This document shows, one piece after another, positions 18,026 to 26,493 of a DNA stretch of 64,000 nt; positions within the stretch are counted from its first letter, which is position 1, and each line of letters begins with the position of its first letter. The notes beneath the pieces were generated by a model. It did not search any database and was not told the DNA's origin. It saw only the letters and a list, made by a program, of their open reading frames with translations. The position numbers were made by a program, and so were the translations under genes. The DNA comes from an uncultured Bacilli bacterium (lineage in GTDB: Bacteria; Bacillota_I; Bacilli_A; RF39; UBA660), in contig CAKOOO010000003.1 of assembly GCA_934098665.1 (NCBI GenBank), positions 1 to 64,000 of the forward strand. The letters run 5' to 3'.

Positions 18026-18054
18026 TATAAAAAAGCCATAGTTTTCTATGACTT
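18026..18054 (-). terminator. terminator of the first surface-protein gene
   Basis: Stem AAGCCATAG/CTATGACTT (18033-18054) with a T run on the minus strand, overlapping the stop codon. Confidence 0.8.
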
Positions 18055-19684
18055 AATTTAAATTAACTGTATATGGATTATTCCATGTTCCCTCGCCAGA
18101 TAGTTTTGCTTCAGAGGATAGAGAAATAGAAGGTCTGACACCACTAAGATCAGACACAGAACTATTATTCAAAGCACCTGAAGAAGAGACATTGAAAACA
18201 ATAGAAACACTATTATTACTAAAGAAAAAGTAAGGCGACCCAGACCAATAATATTTGTTTGTGTATAAATATTGTAAACTATTGCCAGTATTTTTTCCAC
18301 CTGCCAAGACTATCTCATCTGCGGTTATTAAACCCACTGGATTTTCAAGTGTTCCATTTGCTACGCTATACTTATCTAATTCATTTTGGCATTTTAAACT
18401 TGGATTCCAACTATTATTATTTCCCCATGTTCTTCCGTAACTGCCATAGTAATAGTATGTTCCTGTTGATACCCAACTATCTATTTCGCCATATGTACCT
18501 ATCTCACTTGTCGAAGCAGATCTATCATAGCAAAATGGTGTATCTGCAACCAATTTTGATGTTGCTTCGTCAGTGTATAGTGTTGTTGTCTTATACCAAT
18601 TTTCTAATGTGGTTTTTATTGTACTATTCTTTGCTAAGCCATGTTGCTTACCTACTTCATATTTATATCCTACATATTCAGTTTTATCATATTCTTCATT
18701 AAATGCACTTGTACTTATTTGCGTGCCTGTGCCTGTCATTACTACCTTTTGACTTTCGGTTGGAGCAGTTGTTCCTGTATATAGTAGTCTTATTGAATCA
18801 TCTCCATTTATTCTTATTATTCGCCAATATATTGGTTTGCCACCTACTTCGCCAAATTTTAACCAGTTATTATCTACTGCACCCCTAAAATAGTAAGATG
18901 TTCCATAGTCATCTTTAGTGGCATACATACCCTCATTTGTTGTAGCAGAAGTAGTAAATGTTGGTTTGCCTTTCGCCTCAATTGCTTTTTTACCACCATT
19001 ATTTAAAAGTATTAGTTCATTTGATTTTGGCATTTCTCCAGCACTACAACTATTATTTTCTACATATATTTTACCTGTAAAATGTTTATTTGCAAGATTA
19101 TCTTGAATAACATTTAAATTATAATATCTTCCTGTAACAGTAATTGTTTGTAAAGTTGATGTTCCCATGCTTGTTATTGTAGCACCTTTTACTAAAGTTC
19201 TTTTTGCACCAACTGTAGATGTTTTTGCAGTCCATGAACTATTATAATTAAAATTAGTTTCACTTGAAAAATAATTAGTTCCACTTGGAGAAGAAACTTG
19301 CATTGTTATTTCTTTTGTTGCTCCACTTGTTACATTTACTGTACTTCCATATATTTCACTATTTAAATCATATTCATAAACTACATCATATGTGCATGTT
19401 GTTAAAATATCTTTTGCTCCTGTAAGGTTTACTGTAATTGTGGCATTATCTGATGCTGCTACACCAGTTGAGCCTTCAAACATAGCATTTAATGGCACTT
19501 GAATATTCATATCTGCGGATGTTGCTATAAATGAGGAATTACCCAAATTACTTGCATAAATATTTACTGCTACATTATTTTCTAATTCTTCTGTAAATGA
19601 ACCTAAATATGCAAAAGATGCACCTATTACAATTATTAAAAATAATACAGTTGAAATAATACTTACTACTTTTTTATTTTTCAT
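18053..19684 (-). CDS. SipW-type-signal surface protein with hypervariable C-terminal domain (paralog 1)
   Basis: A 543-residue exported protein. The N-terminus MKNKKVVSIISTVLFLIIV continues to GASFAYLGSFTEELENNVAV, resembling signal peptides cut by the SipW peptidase. A beta-rich region follows (to about 230), then YYFRGAVDNNWLKFGE and YWRIIRINGDDSIRLLYTG, and a C-terminal lectin-like domain: PVGLITADEIVLAGG, YYWSGSPY, then GVRPSISL and GTWNNPYTV. The 29 codons between SPY and GVRP (18143-18229) differ completely from the paralog at 59.3 kb while both flanks are almost identical. Two more paralogs lie at 57-61 kb. Likely an adhesin; ligand unknown. The RBS is GAAAGGA. Confidence 0.75.
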   Translation of the reverse strand: MKNKKVVSIISTVLFLIIVIGASFAYLGSFTEELENNVAVNIYASNLGNSSFIATSADMNIQVPLNAMFEGSTGVAASDNATITVNLTGAKDILTTCTYDVVYEYDLNSEIYGSTVNVTSGATKEITMQVSSPSGTNYFSSETNFNYNSSWTAKTSTVGAKRTLVKGATITSMGTSTLQTITVTGRYYNLNVIQDNLANKHFTGKIYVENNSCSAGEMPKSNELILLNNGGKKAIEAKGKPTFTTSATTNEGMYATKDDYGTSYYFRGAVDNNWLKFGEVGGKPIYWRIIRINGDDSIRLLYTGTTAPTESQKVVMTGTGTQISTSAFNEEYDKTEYVGYKYEVGKQHGLAKNSTIKTTLENWYKTTTLYTDEATSKLVADTPFCYDRSASTSEIGTYGEIDSWVSTGTYYYYGSYGRTWGNNNSWNPSLKCQNELDKYSVANGTLENPVGLITADEIVLAGGKNTGNSLQYLYTNKYYWSGSPYFFFSNNSVSIVFNVSSSGALNNSSVSDLSGVRPSISLSSEAKLSGEGTWNNPYTVNLN

Positions 19685-19808
19685 ATTAACTAAAATCCTT
19701 TCAAAGTAAAAAATTATTTACCCTACTACTAAATAATACTATATTTTTGATTTTTTTTAAATAGCTAAAAGTTATTTTTTTATTCATTAAGTTATTTTTA
19801 TTTAGATT

Positions 19809-19838
19809 AATATAATTGACTTTATATTTAAAAATCAA
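19809..19838 (-). promoter_or_regulatory. candidate promoter of the first surface-protein gene
   Basis: TTGATT (19833-19838), an 18-nt spacer and TATATT (19809-19814) on the minus strand, about 125 nt before the start codon. Upstream, TTTTTATAATTT and ATTTTACGT (plus-strand reading, 19863-19889) recur in the leaders of the two paralogs at 59 and 61 kb. Confidence 0.4.
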
Positions 19839-19912
19839 TTAGTTGCACCTTTTTGCACCCACTTTTTATAATTTCAGCAAATTTTACGTATTTAAATTTT
19901 ATATAGTGACTA

Positions 19913-20989
19913 TCATTTTTTACTACCAATATTTAAAATAATACCTATAGAAATCATACTAACAAGAAGTGATGAGCCACCATATGAAAAAAATGGAAGT
20001 GTTACCCCTGTAACGGGAATTAAACCTGTAACAACACATAAATTTAATAAAGCTTGTAATATTATTTGAACTCCAAGACCAAATACTAAGTATTTTGCAA
20101 AAAGATTATTTTGTTTAAGGGATATTTTAACTATACAGTAAAATAATAAAGCAAATAAAACTATAATTACGGTTACTCCTACAATACCAAATTCTTCAGC
20201 AATAATAGCAAAAATAAAATCTGTTTGAGGTTCAGGAAGATAAAATTGTTTTTGAATAGAATTTCCAAAACCAAGACCTAAAAGACCTGATGGGCCTATT
20301 GCATAAAGTGACTGAATAATTTGATAACCAGACCCCAAGGGATCAGACCATGGATTTAAAAATGAAATAATTCTTTTAAGTCTATAGGGTGCAATTACAA
20401 TAAGTCCACTTATTCCAATTAAACCTAAAACGCCTAAAACACCAAAAAATTTAAGTTTTACTCCTGAAACAAAAATAAGCATCATTAAAGATAAAACAAT
20501 AACCATACCTGTTCCAAAATCTGGTTCAAGCATAATAAGAACAAAAAACAAAAATATTATTAAAAGTATTGGGAAAATGCCTTTTTTTATATCAGTTACT
20601 AAAGAGTTATTTTTTTCTAAATATTTTGATGTAAATATAATAAGAGCAAGTTTTGCTATTTCACTTGGTTGAAAACCAAATGGGCCTATTTTAAACCAAC
20701 TTCGAGAGCCATTTATTTCACTACCTACAAAAAGAACAAGTACAAGTAACATAACACTTATAAGAAGTATTATATTTGCATATTTTTTATATTTTTCATA
20801 ATCAATTTTAGAAACAAAAAACATTAAAAGCAAACTTACTAAAAAGAAAATTAATTGATATTTAGCAAAATGAAAAGCATCATTAAATTTATATAATGCC
20901 CAAACACTACTCGCAGAATATATCATAATAATGCCAAAAATAGACATAATAATCACTGTGATTAATAATAAAATATTTTCTTTTTTCAT
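19913..20989 (-). CDS. ftsW: FtsW/RodA/SpoVE family peptidoglycan polymerase
   Basis: A polytopic SEDS-family glycosyltransferase that polymerises lipid II, working with a class B PBP. About ten membrane segments are visible in 358 residues. Family motifs include NGSRSWFKIGPFGFQPSEIAK (split here as NGSRSW and FQPSEIAK), PDFGTG, GLGFGNSIQKQFYLPEPQTD and the C-terminal TGVTLPFFSYGGSSL. The FtsW versus RodA or SpoVE assignment is not certain; the QTDFIF and FFSYGG motifs are common to all. It begins 13 nt after the ABC transporter gene and no clear ribosome site is seen. Confidence 0.85.
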   Translation of the reverse strand: MKKENILLLITVIIMSIFGIIMIYSASSVWALYKFNDAFHFAKYQLIFFLVSLLLMFFVSKIDYEKYKKYANIILLISVMLLVLVLFVGSEINGSRSWFKIGPFGFQPSEIAKLALIIFTSKYLEKNNSLVTDIKKGIFPILLIIFLFFVLIMLEPDFGTGMVIVLSLMMLIFVSGVKLKFFGVLGVLGLIGISGLIVIAPYRLKRIISFLNPWSDPLGSGYQIIQSLYAIGPSGLLGLGFGNSIQKQFYLPEPQTDFIFAIIAEEFGIVGVTVIIVLFALLFYCIVKISLKQNNLFAKYLVFGLGVQIILQALLNLCVVTGLIPVTGVTLPFFSYGGSSLLVSMISIGIILNIGSKK

Positions 20990-21002
20990 CTATATAATTA
21001 TA

Positions 21003-23198
21003 TTACTGGCTTTTAAGTGATATTACAGGGTCTTTTTTACTAGCTTTTTTCGCAGGAATTAAACCTGACATAAATGAAAGTAAAACGCTAATTACAATTA
21101 AAATTATACAGTGTTTAACTGAAAGTGATGTAATATTTTTTACTTTTATTAAATTATAAATTATCTTATCTACTCCTTTGTTAATTAAAATTGTACAAAT
21201 TATTCCTATTACCCCTGACAAAAGGCCAATAATAATTGTTTCAGCATTAAAAACTCTACTTATATCTTTTTTACTTGCCCCAATAGCTCTTAAAATACCT
21301 ATTTCTTTAGTTCTTTCTAATACACTTATATAAGTAATAATTGATATCATAATCGAAGATACTATAAGACTTACTGCCACAAAAGAAATTAATATATAAG
21401 TAATAATATTAATAATATTTGTTAAACTACTTACTAAAACTTTAACATAATCTACATATTCAATTTTATCTTCATTTGTTTTAGTTTCATTATACTTTTT
21501 AATTATATTTTCAATTTTTTCTTTCGAAGAAAAATTTTTAGGATATATACTTATTAAACTAGGTTCCTGGGCATTAATTAAACCAATTTCTTTTTCAAAC
21601 ATACCTTTTTCTTCATCACTATCAAAAGGTAAATTAGTTAAAAGATTTATATTTTTTTCTTTATATTCTTTTATAATATCTAATTCATTTGTTTTTTCAA
21701 TTACATAATCAGTAAGTTTTTTTGAGTATCCTATATAGCCACCAGCTTCCTGACCTTTTTTAGGTTTTATAATGCCAACGATGCCTATATCTATATAATT
21801 TTTATTAGCTATTTTTTCATAAACTTCACCATTTTTTTTATAAGAATTTCCCTTTAAGAAAAACTGGTATTTTTCATTTAATAGTTTTTCATAACTAATA
21901 CTTTTTTCATTTTCTATATTAAGATTTTTTATAACTGATAACGGAAATAAATCGTTTTCATTAAGAACAATAACAAATTCATTAAAATTATTTGGAAAAG
22001 AGCCATAAACTAAATCATATTTATTATTATCCTTAATTTCATGAAAACCCTCTATAGAAACTTTATTATTACTTTTATATAAATCAAAATTAACATTATA
22101 TGAATACTTTATACTCGAAACATAATTATTTATATTCTCATAATTATTTATAATATTTTTTCGAAAATCTTTTAAATTATTTTTTTGATAGTTTACTAAA
22201 TCATCAGTAAAACATACATAACCTTTTTGACAATTATTTTTCTTTTTTTGAACAATATCATATTCAAAACTATCTTTATCTAAAGATATTGCAATTGGAT
22301 AAGATGATATAGTTTCTTTTTCTATATTTTTTATATAATTTGTAGTTCCTTTTGATAAAGATAAAATAAGTGCTATACCAATTATTCCTATAGCTCCTGA
22401 AAAAGATGTCAAAAATGTTCTTGACTTTTTTGTAAGTAAATTTTTTAGTGATAGAAAAAGGGCTGTAAAAATGCTTATTTTTTTCTTTTTAAAACTTAAT
22501 TTTTTATTATCATTTTCTTCTTCACAAGGATTACTATCATGCTCTATAACTCCATCTTTTATTTTAATTATTCTGCTACCATATGTATAAGCAAGTTTTT
22601 CATTATGTGTAACCATTATAACAAGTTTTTCTTTAGAAATATCTTTTAAAATGTCCATTACCTGTTTTGAGGTTACTGTATCAAGTGCTCCCGTGGCTTC
22701 ATCTGCTAAAATAACATCTGGGTTATTAACAAGTGCTCTTGCAATAGCTACTCTTTGTCTTTCTCCTCCAGAAATTTCATTTGGTTTTTTCTTAAATAAA
22801 TCCTTTAACCCTACTTTTTCAAGAACAATTTTACTTCTTTTTATTCTTTCTTTTCTTTTTTTGCCCGCTATAGTAGGTGCTAATATTACATTTTCTAATG
22901 CATTTTGATAAGAAATTAAATTATATTGCTGAAAAATAAAACCAATATGTTTATTTCGATAAGCATCTAAATTTTTATCTTTAAATTTTTTCATATTACA
23001 TCCGTTAATGTAAATACTTCCTTCACTTGGCTTATCAAGACCACCAATAATATTTAAAAGCGTAGTTTTACCGCAACCACTTGGTCCTAAAATAAAGACA
23101 AAACCTTTGTCTTTGAAACAGATAGAGATATTTTTTAAAACAGTTTGTTTTAGAGATTTTACTCCATAAGATTTAGTAATATTTTCTAGTTTAATCAT
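21003..23198 (-). CDS. MacB-like ABC transporter, ATPase fused to FtsX-type permease
   Basis: One polypeptide of 731 residues. The N-terminal ATPase has Walker A GPSGCGKTTL near 39-48, signature SGGERQRVA near 143 and Walker B VILADEATGALD near 160-171. A membrane helix near 260-285 is followed by a roughly 270-residue extracellular domain and three C-terminal helices, the MacB/FtsX layout. Such exporters act mechanically on envelope substrates, peptides or antibiotics. The ATPase comes first, as in fused Firmicutes MacB forms. A preceding hairpin (23213-23243) could be a terminator or attenuator. The substrate is unknown. Confidence 0.88.
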   Translation of the reverse strand: MIKLENITKSYGVKSLKQTVLKNISICFKDKGFVFILGPSGCGKTTLLNIIGGLDKPSEGSIYINGCNMKKFKDKNLDAYRNKHIGFIFQQYNLISYQNALENVILAPTIAGKKRKERIKRSKIVLEKVGLKDLFKKKPNEISGGERQRVAIARALVNNPDVILADEATGALDTVTSKQVMDILKDISKEKLVIMVTHNEKLAYTYGSRIIKIKDGVIEHDSNPCEEENDNKKLSFKKKKISIFTALFLSLKNLLTKKSRTFLTSFSGAIGIIGIALILSLSKGTTNYIKNIEKETISSYPIAISLDKDSFEYDIVQKKKNNCQKGYVCFTDDLVNYQKNNLKDFRKNIINNYENINNYVSSIKYSYNVNFDLYKSNNKVSIEGFHEIKDNNKYDLVYGSFPNNFNEFVIVLNENDLFPLSVIKNLNIENEKSISYEKLLNEKYQFFLKGNSYKKNGEVYEKIANKNYIDIGIVGIIKPKKGQEAGGYIGYSKKLTDYVIEKTNELDIIKEYKEKNINLLTNLPFDSDEEKGMFEKEIGLINAQEPSLISIYPKNFSSKEKIENIIKKYNETKTNEDKIEYVDYVKVLVSSLTNIINIITYILISFVAVSLIVSSIMISIITYISVLERTKEIGILRAIGASKKDISRVFNAETIIIGLLSGVIGIICTILINKGVDKIIYNLIKVKNITSLSVKHCIILIVISVLLSFMSGLIPAKKASKKDPVISLKSQ

Positions 23199-23212
23199 AT
23201 TTCCTCCTCCAA

Positions 23213-23243
23213 CTAAAAAAAATAGAAGTCCATCTAACTTCTA
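23213..23243 (-). terminator. terminator or attenuator after mraY
   Basis: Stem TAGAAGT/ACTTCTA (23223-23243) followed on the minus strand by a T-rich run, 15 nt before the ABC transporter start. Its place allows either mraY termination or attenuation of the transporter. Confidence 0.65.
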
Positions 23244-23316
23244 CCCTATCTCTAAAAACATGATAGCAAATAAAATAATATTTGTAAATATTATTTTCAA
23301 TAAATTTTTTTTATAT

Positions 23317-24297
23317 TTAGTGATATATTATATATATTATCATTATCATTGAAAAGAAAATACCTACTGCATAAAATATTTTAATTATATCCGTTTCTTT
23401 ATAACCCAACATTTCAAAATGATGATGAAGTGGGCTTTTTAAAAATATTTTTTTATGAAAATATCTTATCGAAATAATTTGAATAAAACTAGAAAGTGTT
23501 TCAATAATAAAAACTAAGCCAATTATTACAAGTGATATTTCGTTTTTCAAAGTAATAGCTACTGCTGATAATACTCCCCCAAGAGCAAGTGAACCTAAAT
23601 CACCCATAAATATTTTAGCGGGATAAAAATTAAATGTTAAAAATCCAAGAAGTGAACCAGATAAAATAAAACAAAATATAGCTATCTCATCATTTCCAAT
23701 AATATAAGGACTATTAAAGGCTATTATTCCATATGAAATAAAAGCTATAGTGCAAAGTCCTGCGGCAAGGCCATCAAGTCCATCTGTTATATTAACTGCA
23801 TTTGCACATCCTGTTACCATAAAAAGTATTAAAAAACCATAAAATATTTTTAAATCTATTGTAAATAAATAAAAATTTACTATAGTATTATTACCATTAA
23901 TTAAAAAAAGTAGAAAAAATATAATACATATAATAAGTTCTAAAGAAAACTTCAAAATAATAGAAAGTCCTTTGTTATTATGTAGTTTAACTTTTAAAAA
24001 ATCATCAAGAAAGCCCAAAAATCCATAAAAAACAAATGTAATAATTATTATCAAAAAATTATAAGAAAATTTTATATTTTTATTAAGAAACAAAAATAAT
24101 ATTATCAAAAGAGTACTTATAATAAATATAAACCCACCCATAGTAGGCGTTCCCTCTTTCAAAAGATGTCTTGCATTAAGTTTTTTAGATACTTTTTGTC
24201 CAATATGATTTTTTTTAAAAAAAGGTACAATAATTATTCCTAAAATAATTGATAATATAAAACCCATCATTAAACATAAAATAGATTTTGTAAGCAT
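23317..24297 (-). CDS. mraY: phospho-N-acetylmuramoyl-pentapeptide transferase
   Basis: An integral membrane enzyme that transfers phospho-MurNAc-pentapeptide from UDP to undecaprenyl phosphate, making lipid I. About ten membrane segments in 326 residues. Hallmarks are GTPTMGG near 50, the catalytic-loop LDDFLK near 115, NITDGLDGLAAG near 170, FNFYPAKIFMGDLGSLALGG and the HHHFE loop near 290. A strong AAGGAGGG site precedes the ATG. It lies 9 nt after the PASTA PBP gene, a conserved division and cell-wall arrangement. Confidence 0.96.
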   Translation of the reverse strand: MLTKSILCLMMGFILSIILGIIIVPFFKKNHIGQKVSKKLNARHLLKEGTPTMGGFIFIISTLLIILFLFLNKNIKFSYNFLIIIITFVFYGFLGFLDDFLKVKLHNNKGLSIILKFSLELIICIIFFLLFLINGNNTIVNFYLFTIDLKIFYGFLILFMVTGCANAVNITDGLDGLAAGLCTIAFISYGIIAFNSPYIIGNDEIAIFCFILSGSLLGFLTFNFYPAKIFMGDLGSLALGGVLSAVAITLKNEISLVIIGLVFIIETLSSFIQIISIRYFHKKIFLKSPLHHHFEMLGYKETDIIKIFYAVGIFFSMIMIIYIIYH

Positions 24298-24306
24298 TAA
24301 CCCTCC

Positions 24307-26208
24307 TTATTTAAGCATAATCATTATGCTTGAACCTTCTTCAATATATGTGCCACTTTCTGGTGACTGATAACTTACTACTTCTCCCGTGGAAAGATAC
24401 TGCACATTAAATTCTTTTAAAAGTTTTTGGGCTTCTTCTTTACTCTTGCCTACTACATCTGGAACATATAAATATTTTTTATCTAAATAATTATACTCTT
24501 TAGGCATTCCATCTTTTGACGGTGAAATGTTTAATATATCTATTGCACTTGTTAATATTTTTTTAGCTACGGGTGCTGAAGCTGTTCCACCATATTGTGT
24601 TACATTTTTAGCACCATCAATGGCAACATATAAAGCAATTTTAGGTTTATCAGCGGGCATAAAACCTACAAAAGATAAAATATAACTTGAGGAAGAATAT
24701 TTACCATCAATAACTTTTTGAGCAGTACCTGTTTTTCCACCAACACGATAATTTTCAATATAAGCATTTCTTCCTGTACCATTTGCAACAACACTTTCTA
24801 ATGTAAATCTTACAAGTGAGGAAGTATCTTCACTAATAACTTTTTTTACAAAAGTTTTTTCATTATAATCAAGTAATACTCCAGTTGGTGAAGTTAAGCT
24901 TTTTACAATATAAGGTTTATATAAACTTCCTCCATTAATTGCGGCACTAACTGCTGTTATTTGCTGTATTGGTGTAACACTTATTCCTTGTCCAAATGCT
25001 GTGGTAGCGGTTTCAACTGGCCCCATTTTATTCATATTAAAAAGTATTCCATTACCCTCACCATTTAAATCAATTCCAGTTTTCTTACCAAAACCAAAAT
25101 TTTTTATATAACTCATAAGTCTTTCTGTTCCAAGTTTTTGACCCATTGATACAAATCCTGGATTACAAGAGTTTTCTACAACTTCAAGATAAGTTTGAGT
25201 TCCATGGCCTCCATGTTTCCAACAGTGCAGTGTTGCCCCTTCTACATTTATAGAGCCACTATCAGTAAAAGTATCTTTAAATAAATCAATGGTTTTTTCC
25301 TCTAATGAAGAAGCAAGTGTTATTATTTTAAATGTTGACCCTGGCTCATAAGTCATCCAAATTGGTAAATTTCGGTTAATAGTTTCAACATCATACTTTT
25401 TATAATTATTTGGATCAAATGATGGTCTTGAACCCATTGCAAGTATCTCACCATTTTGGGGATCCATTGCAATTATTAAAGCATGTTCTGGCGTATATTT
25501 AGTAATAATTTCATCAAGTGAACCCTCCACTACTTTTTGTAAATTTAAATCTATGGTAAGGCCTATTGTTATCCCATCAGTGGCGCTTTCGTATCTTTCT
25601 GCCATTTTTAACCTATTTCCTTTACCATCAGAAAAATATTTTATAAAGCCATCTTCGCCCTTTAAATATTCATCATACATAAGTTCAAGACCACTTAATC
25701 CTTGATTATCTATACCAACATATCCTAAAGTATGTGAAAGAAGTTCATCATATGGATAATACCTTTTACTTTCCTTTAAAAGATATACACCATCATAGTT
25801 TAGTGCATTTATTTTATCTGCGATTTCATAAGAAAGTCCTCTTCCTTCAGGATGAACTCTTTCAATTGATGCTTTTTTATTTACATGTTTAAGCATATCG
25901 TCATATGATACTCCTAAAATATTCGCTAAAGAAAAAGCCACTTTTTCTTTGTCTTTAATTTGCTTTGGAACTAATATAAGTGAAGTAGTAGTAATATTAT
26001 CCGCAAGGACAAGTCCATTTCGATCAACAATTTTACCTCTATTTGCCTTTATTGGTAAGTTTCTTGAATATAAATCATCTGATAAATCCTTAAGTTTATT
26101 ATAACTAATAACCTCTACATAAAATACTTTTAACATAACACATATTAAAATAATAATTACAAATAAAAAAATATATCTAATACGTGTATGCTGTTTAAAA
26201 TAAAACAT
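24307..26208 (-). CDS. division-type class B PBP with PASTA domain (FtsI/SpoVD-like)
   Basis: A 633-residue transpeptidase that partners a SEDS polymerase at the septum or spore cortex. One N-terminal membrane helix; a dimerisation domain with the GKIVDRNGLVLA motif; a transpeptidase domain with STFK near 295, SCN near 350 and KTGTA near 500; then one C-terminal PASTA domain from about 570 (YVPDVVGKSKEEAQKLLKEF). The single PASTA resembles SpoVD, but FtsI/Pbp2B-type enzymes also carry PASTA repeats, so the role stays open. It immediately precedes mraY, as in dcw clusters. Confidence 0.9.
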   Translation of the reverse strand: MFYFKQHTRIRYIFLFVIIILICVMLKVFYVEVISYNKLKDLSDDLYSRNLPIKANRGKIVDRNGLVLADNITTTSLILVPKQIKDKEKVAFSLANILGVSYDDMLKHVNKKASIERVHPEGRGLSYEIADKINALNYDGVYLLKESKRYYPYDELLSHTLGYVGIDNQGLSGLELMYDEYLKGEDGFIKYFSDGKGNRLKMAERYESATDGITIGLTIDLNLQKVVEGSLDEIITKYTPEHALIIAMDPQNGEILAMGSRPSFDPNNYKKYDVETINRNLPIWMTYEPGSTFKIITLASSLEEKTIDLFKDTFTDSGSINVEGATLHCWKHGGHGTQTYLEVVENSCNPGFVSMGQKLGTERLMSYIKNFGFGKKTGIDLNGEGNGILFNMNKMGPVETATTAFGQGISVTPIQQITAVSAAINGGSLYKPYIVKSLTSPTGVLLDYNEKTFVKKVISEDTSSLVRFTLESVVANGTGRNAYIENYRVGGKTGTAQKVIDGKYSSSSYILSFVGFMPADKPKIALYVAIDGAKNVTQYGGTASAPVAKKILTSAIDILNISPSKDGMPKEYNYLDKKYLYVPDVVGKSKEEAQKLLKEFNVQYLSTGEVVSYQSPESGTYIEEGSSIMIMLK

Positions 26209-26466
26209 AGTATCACCTATTTAAATATATTTATTTTTTTTATAAATTATTAATATATACTATACTTATATATTTTTTATCATACTTTTAATTAATTATT
26301 TGATAACTAATCAAGTACTATTTTTTTATTATATCATTATAATCTACATCTAAAAAATTTAAAAAATAGTAATATAATAGTTTTACTACTTTAAAAATAA
26401 TGTTTTTATCATAAATCAATCTACTTTAAAAAGAACAAACTTGATAATTACTTAGTTTATTATACA

Positions 26467-26493
26467 CTAAAAAAATTATGGTTAATCCATAAC
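26467..26493 (-). terminator. mutL terminator
   Basis: Stem TTATGG/CCATAA (26476-26492) with a T run on the minus strand, overlapping the last codons of mutL. The roughly 270-nt gap downstream is extremely AT-rich and holds no ORF I can support; it should contain the promoter for the PASTA PBP. Confidence 0.7.

Noticed and set aside
18259..18702. Plus-strand 147-codon open frame inside the first surface gene
   Set aside because: It is antisense to a clearly conserved protein, and a similar antisense frame appears in the paralog at 59.6 kb because the coding sequence is shared. No start signal.
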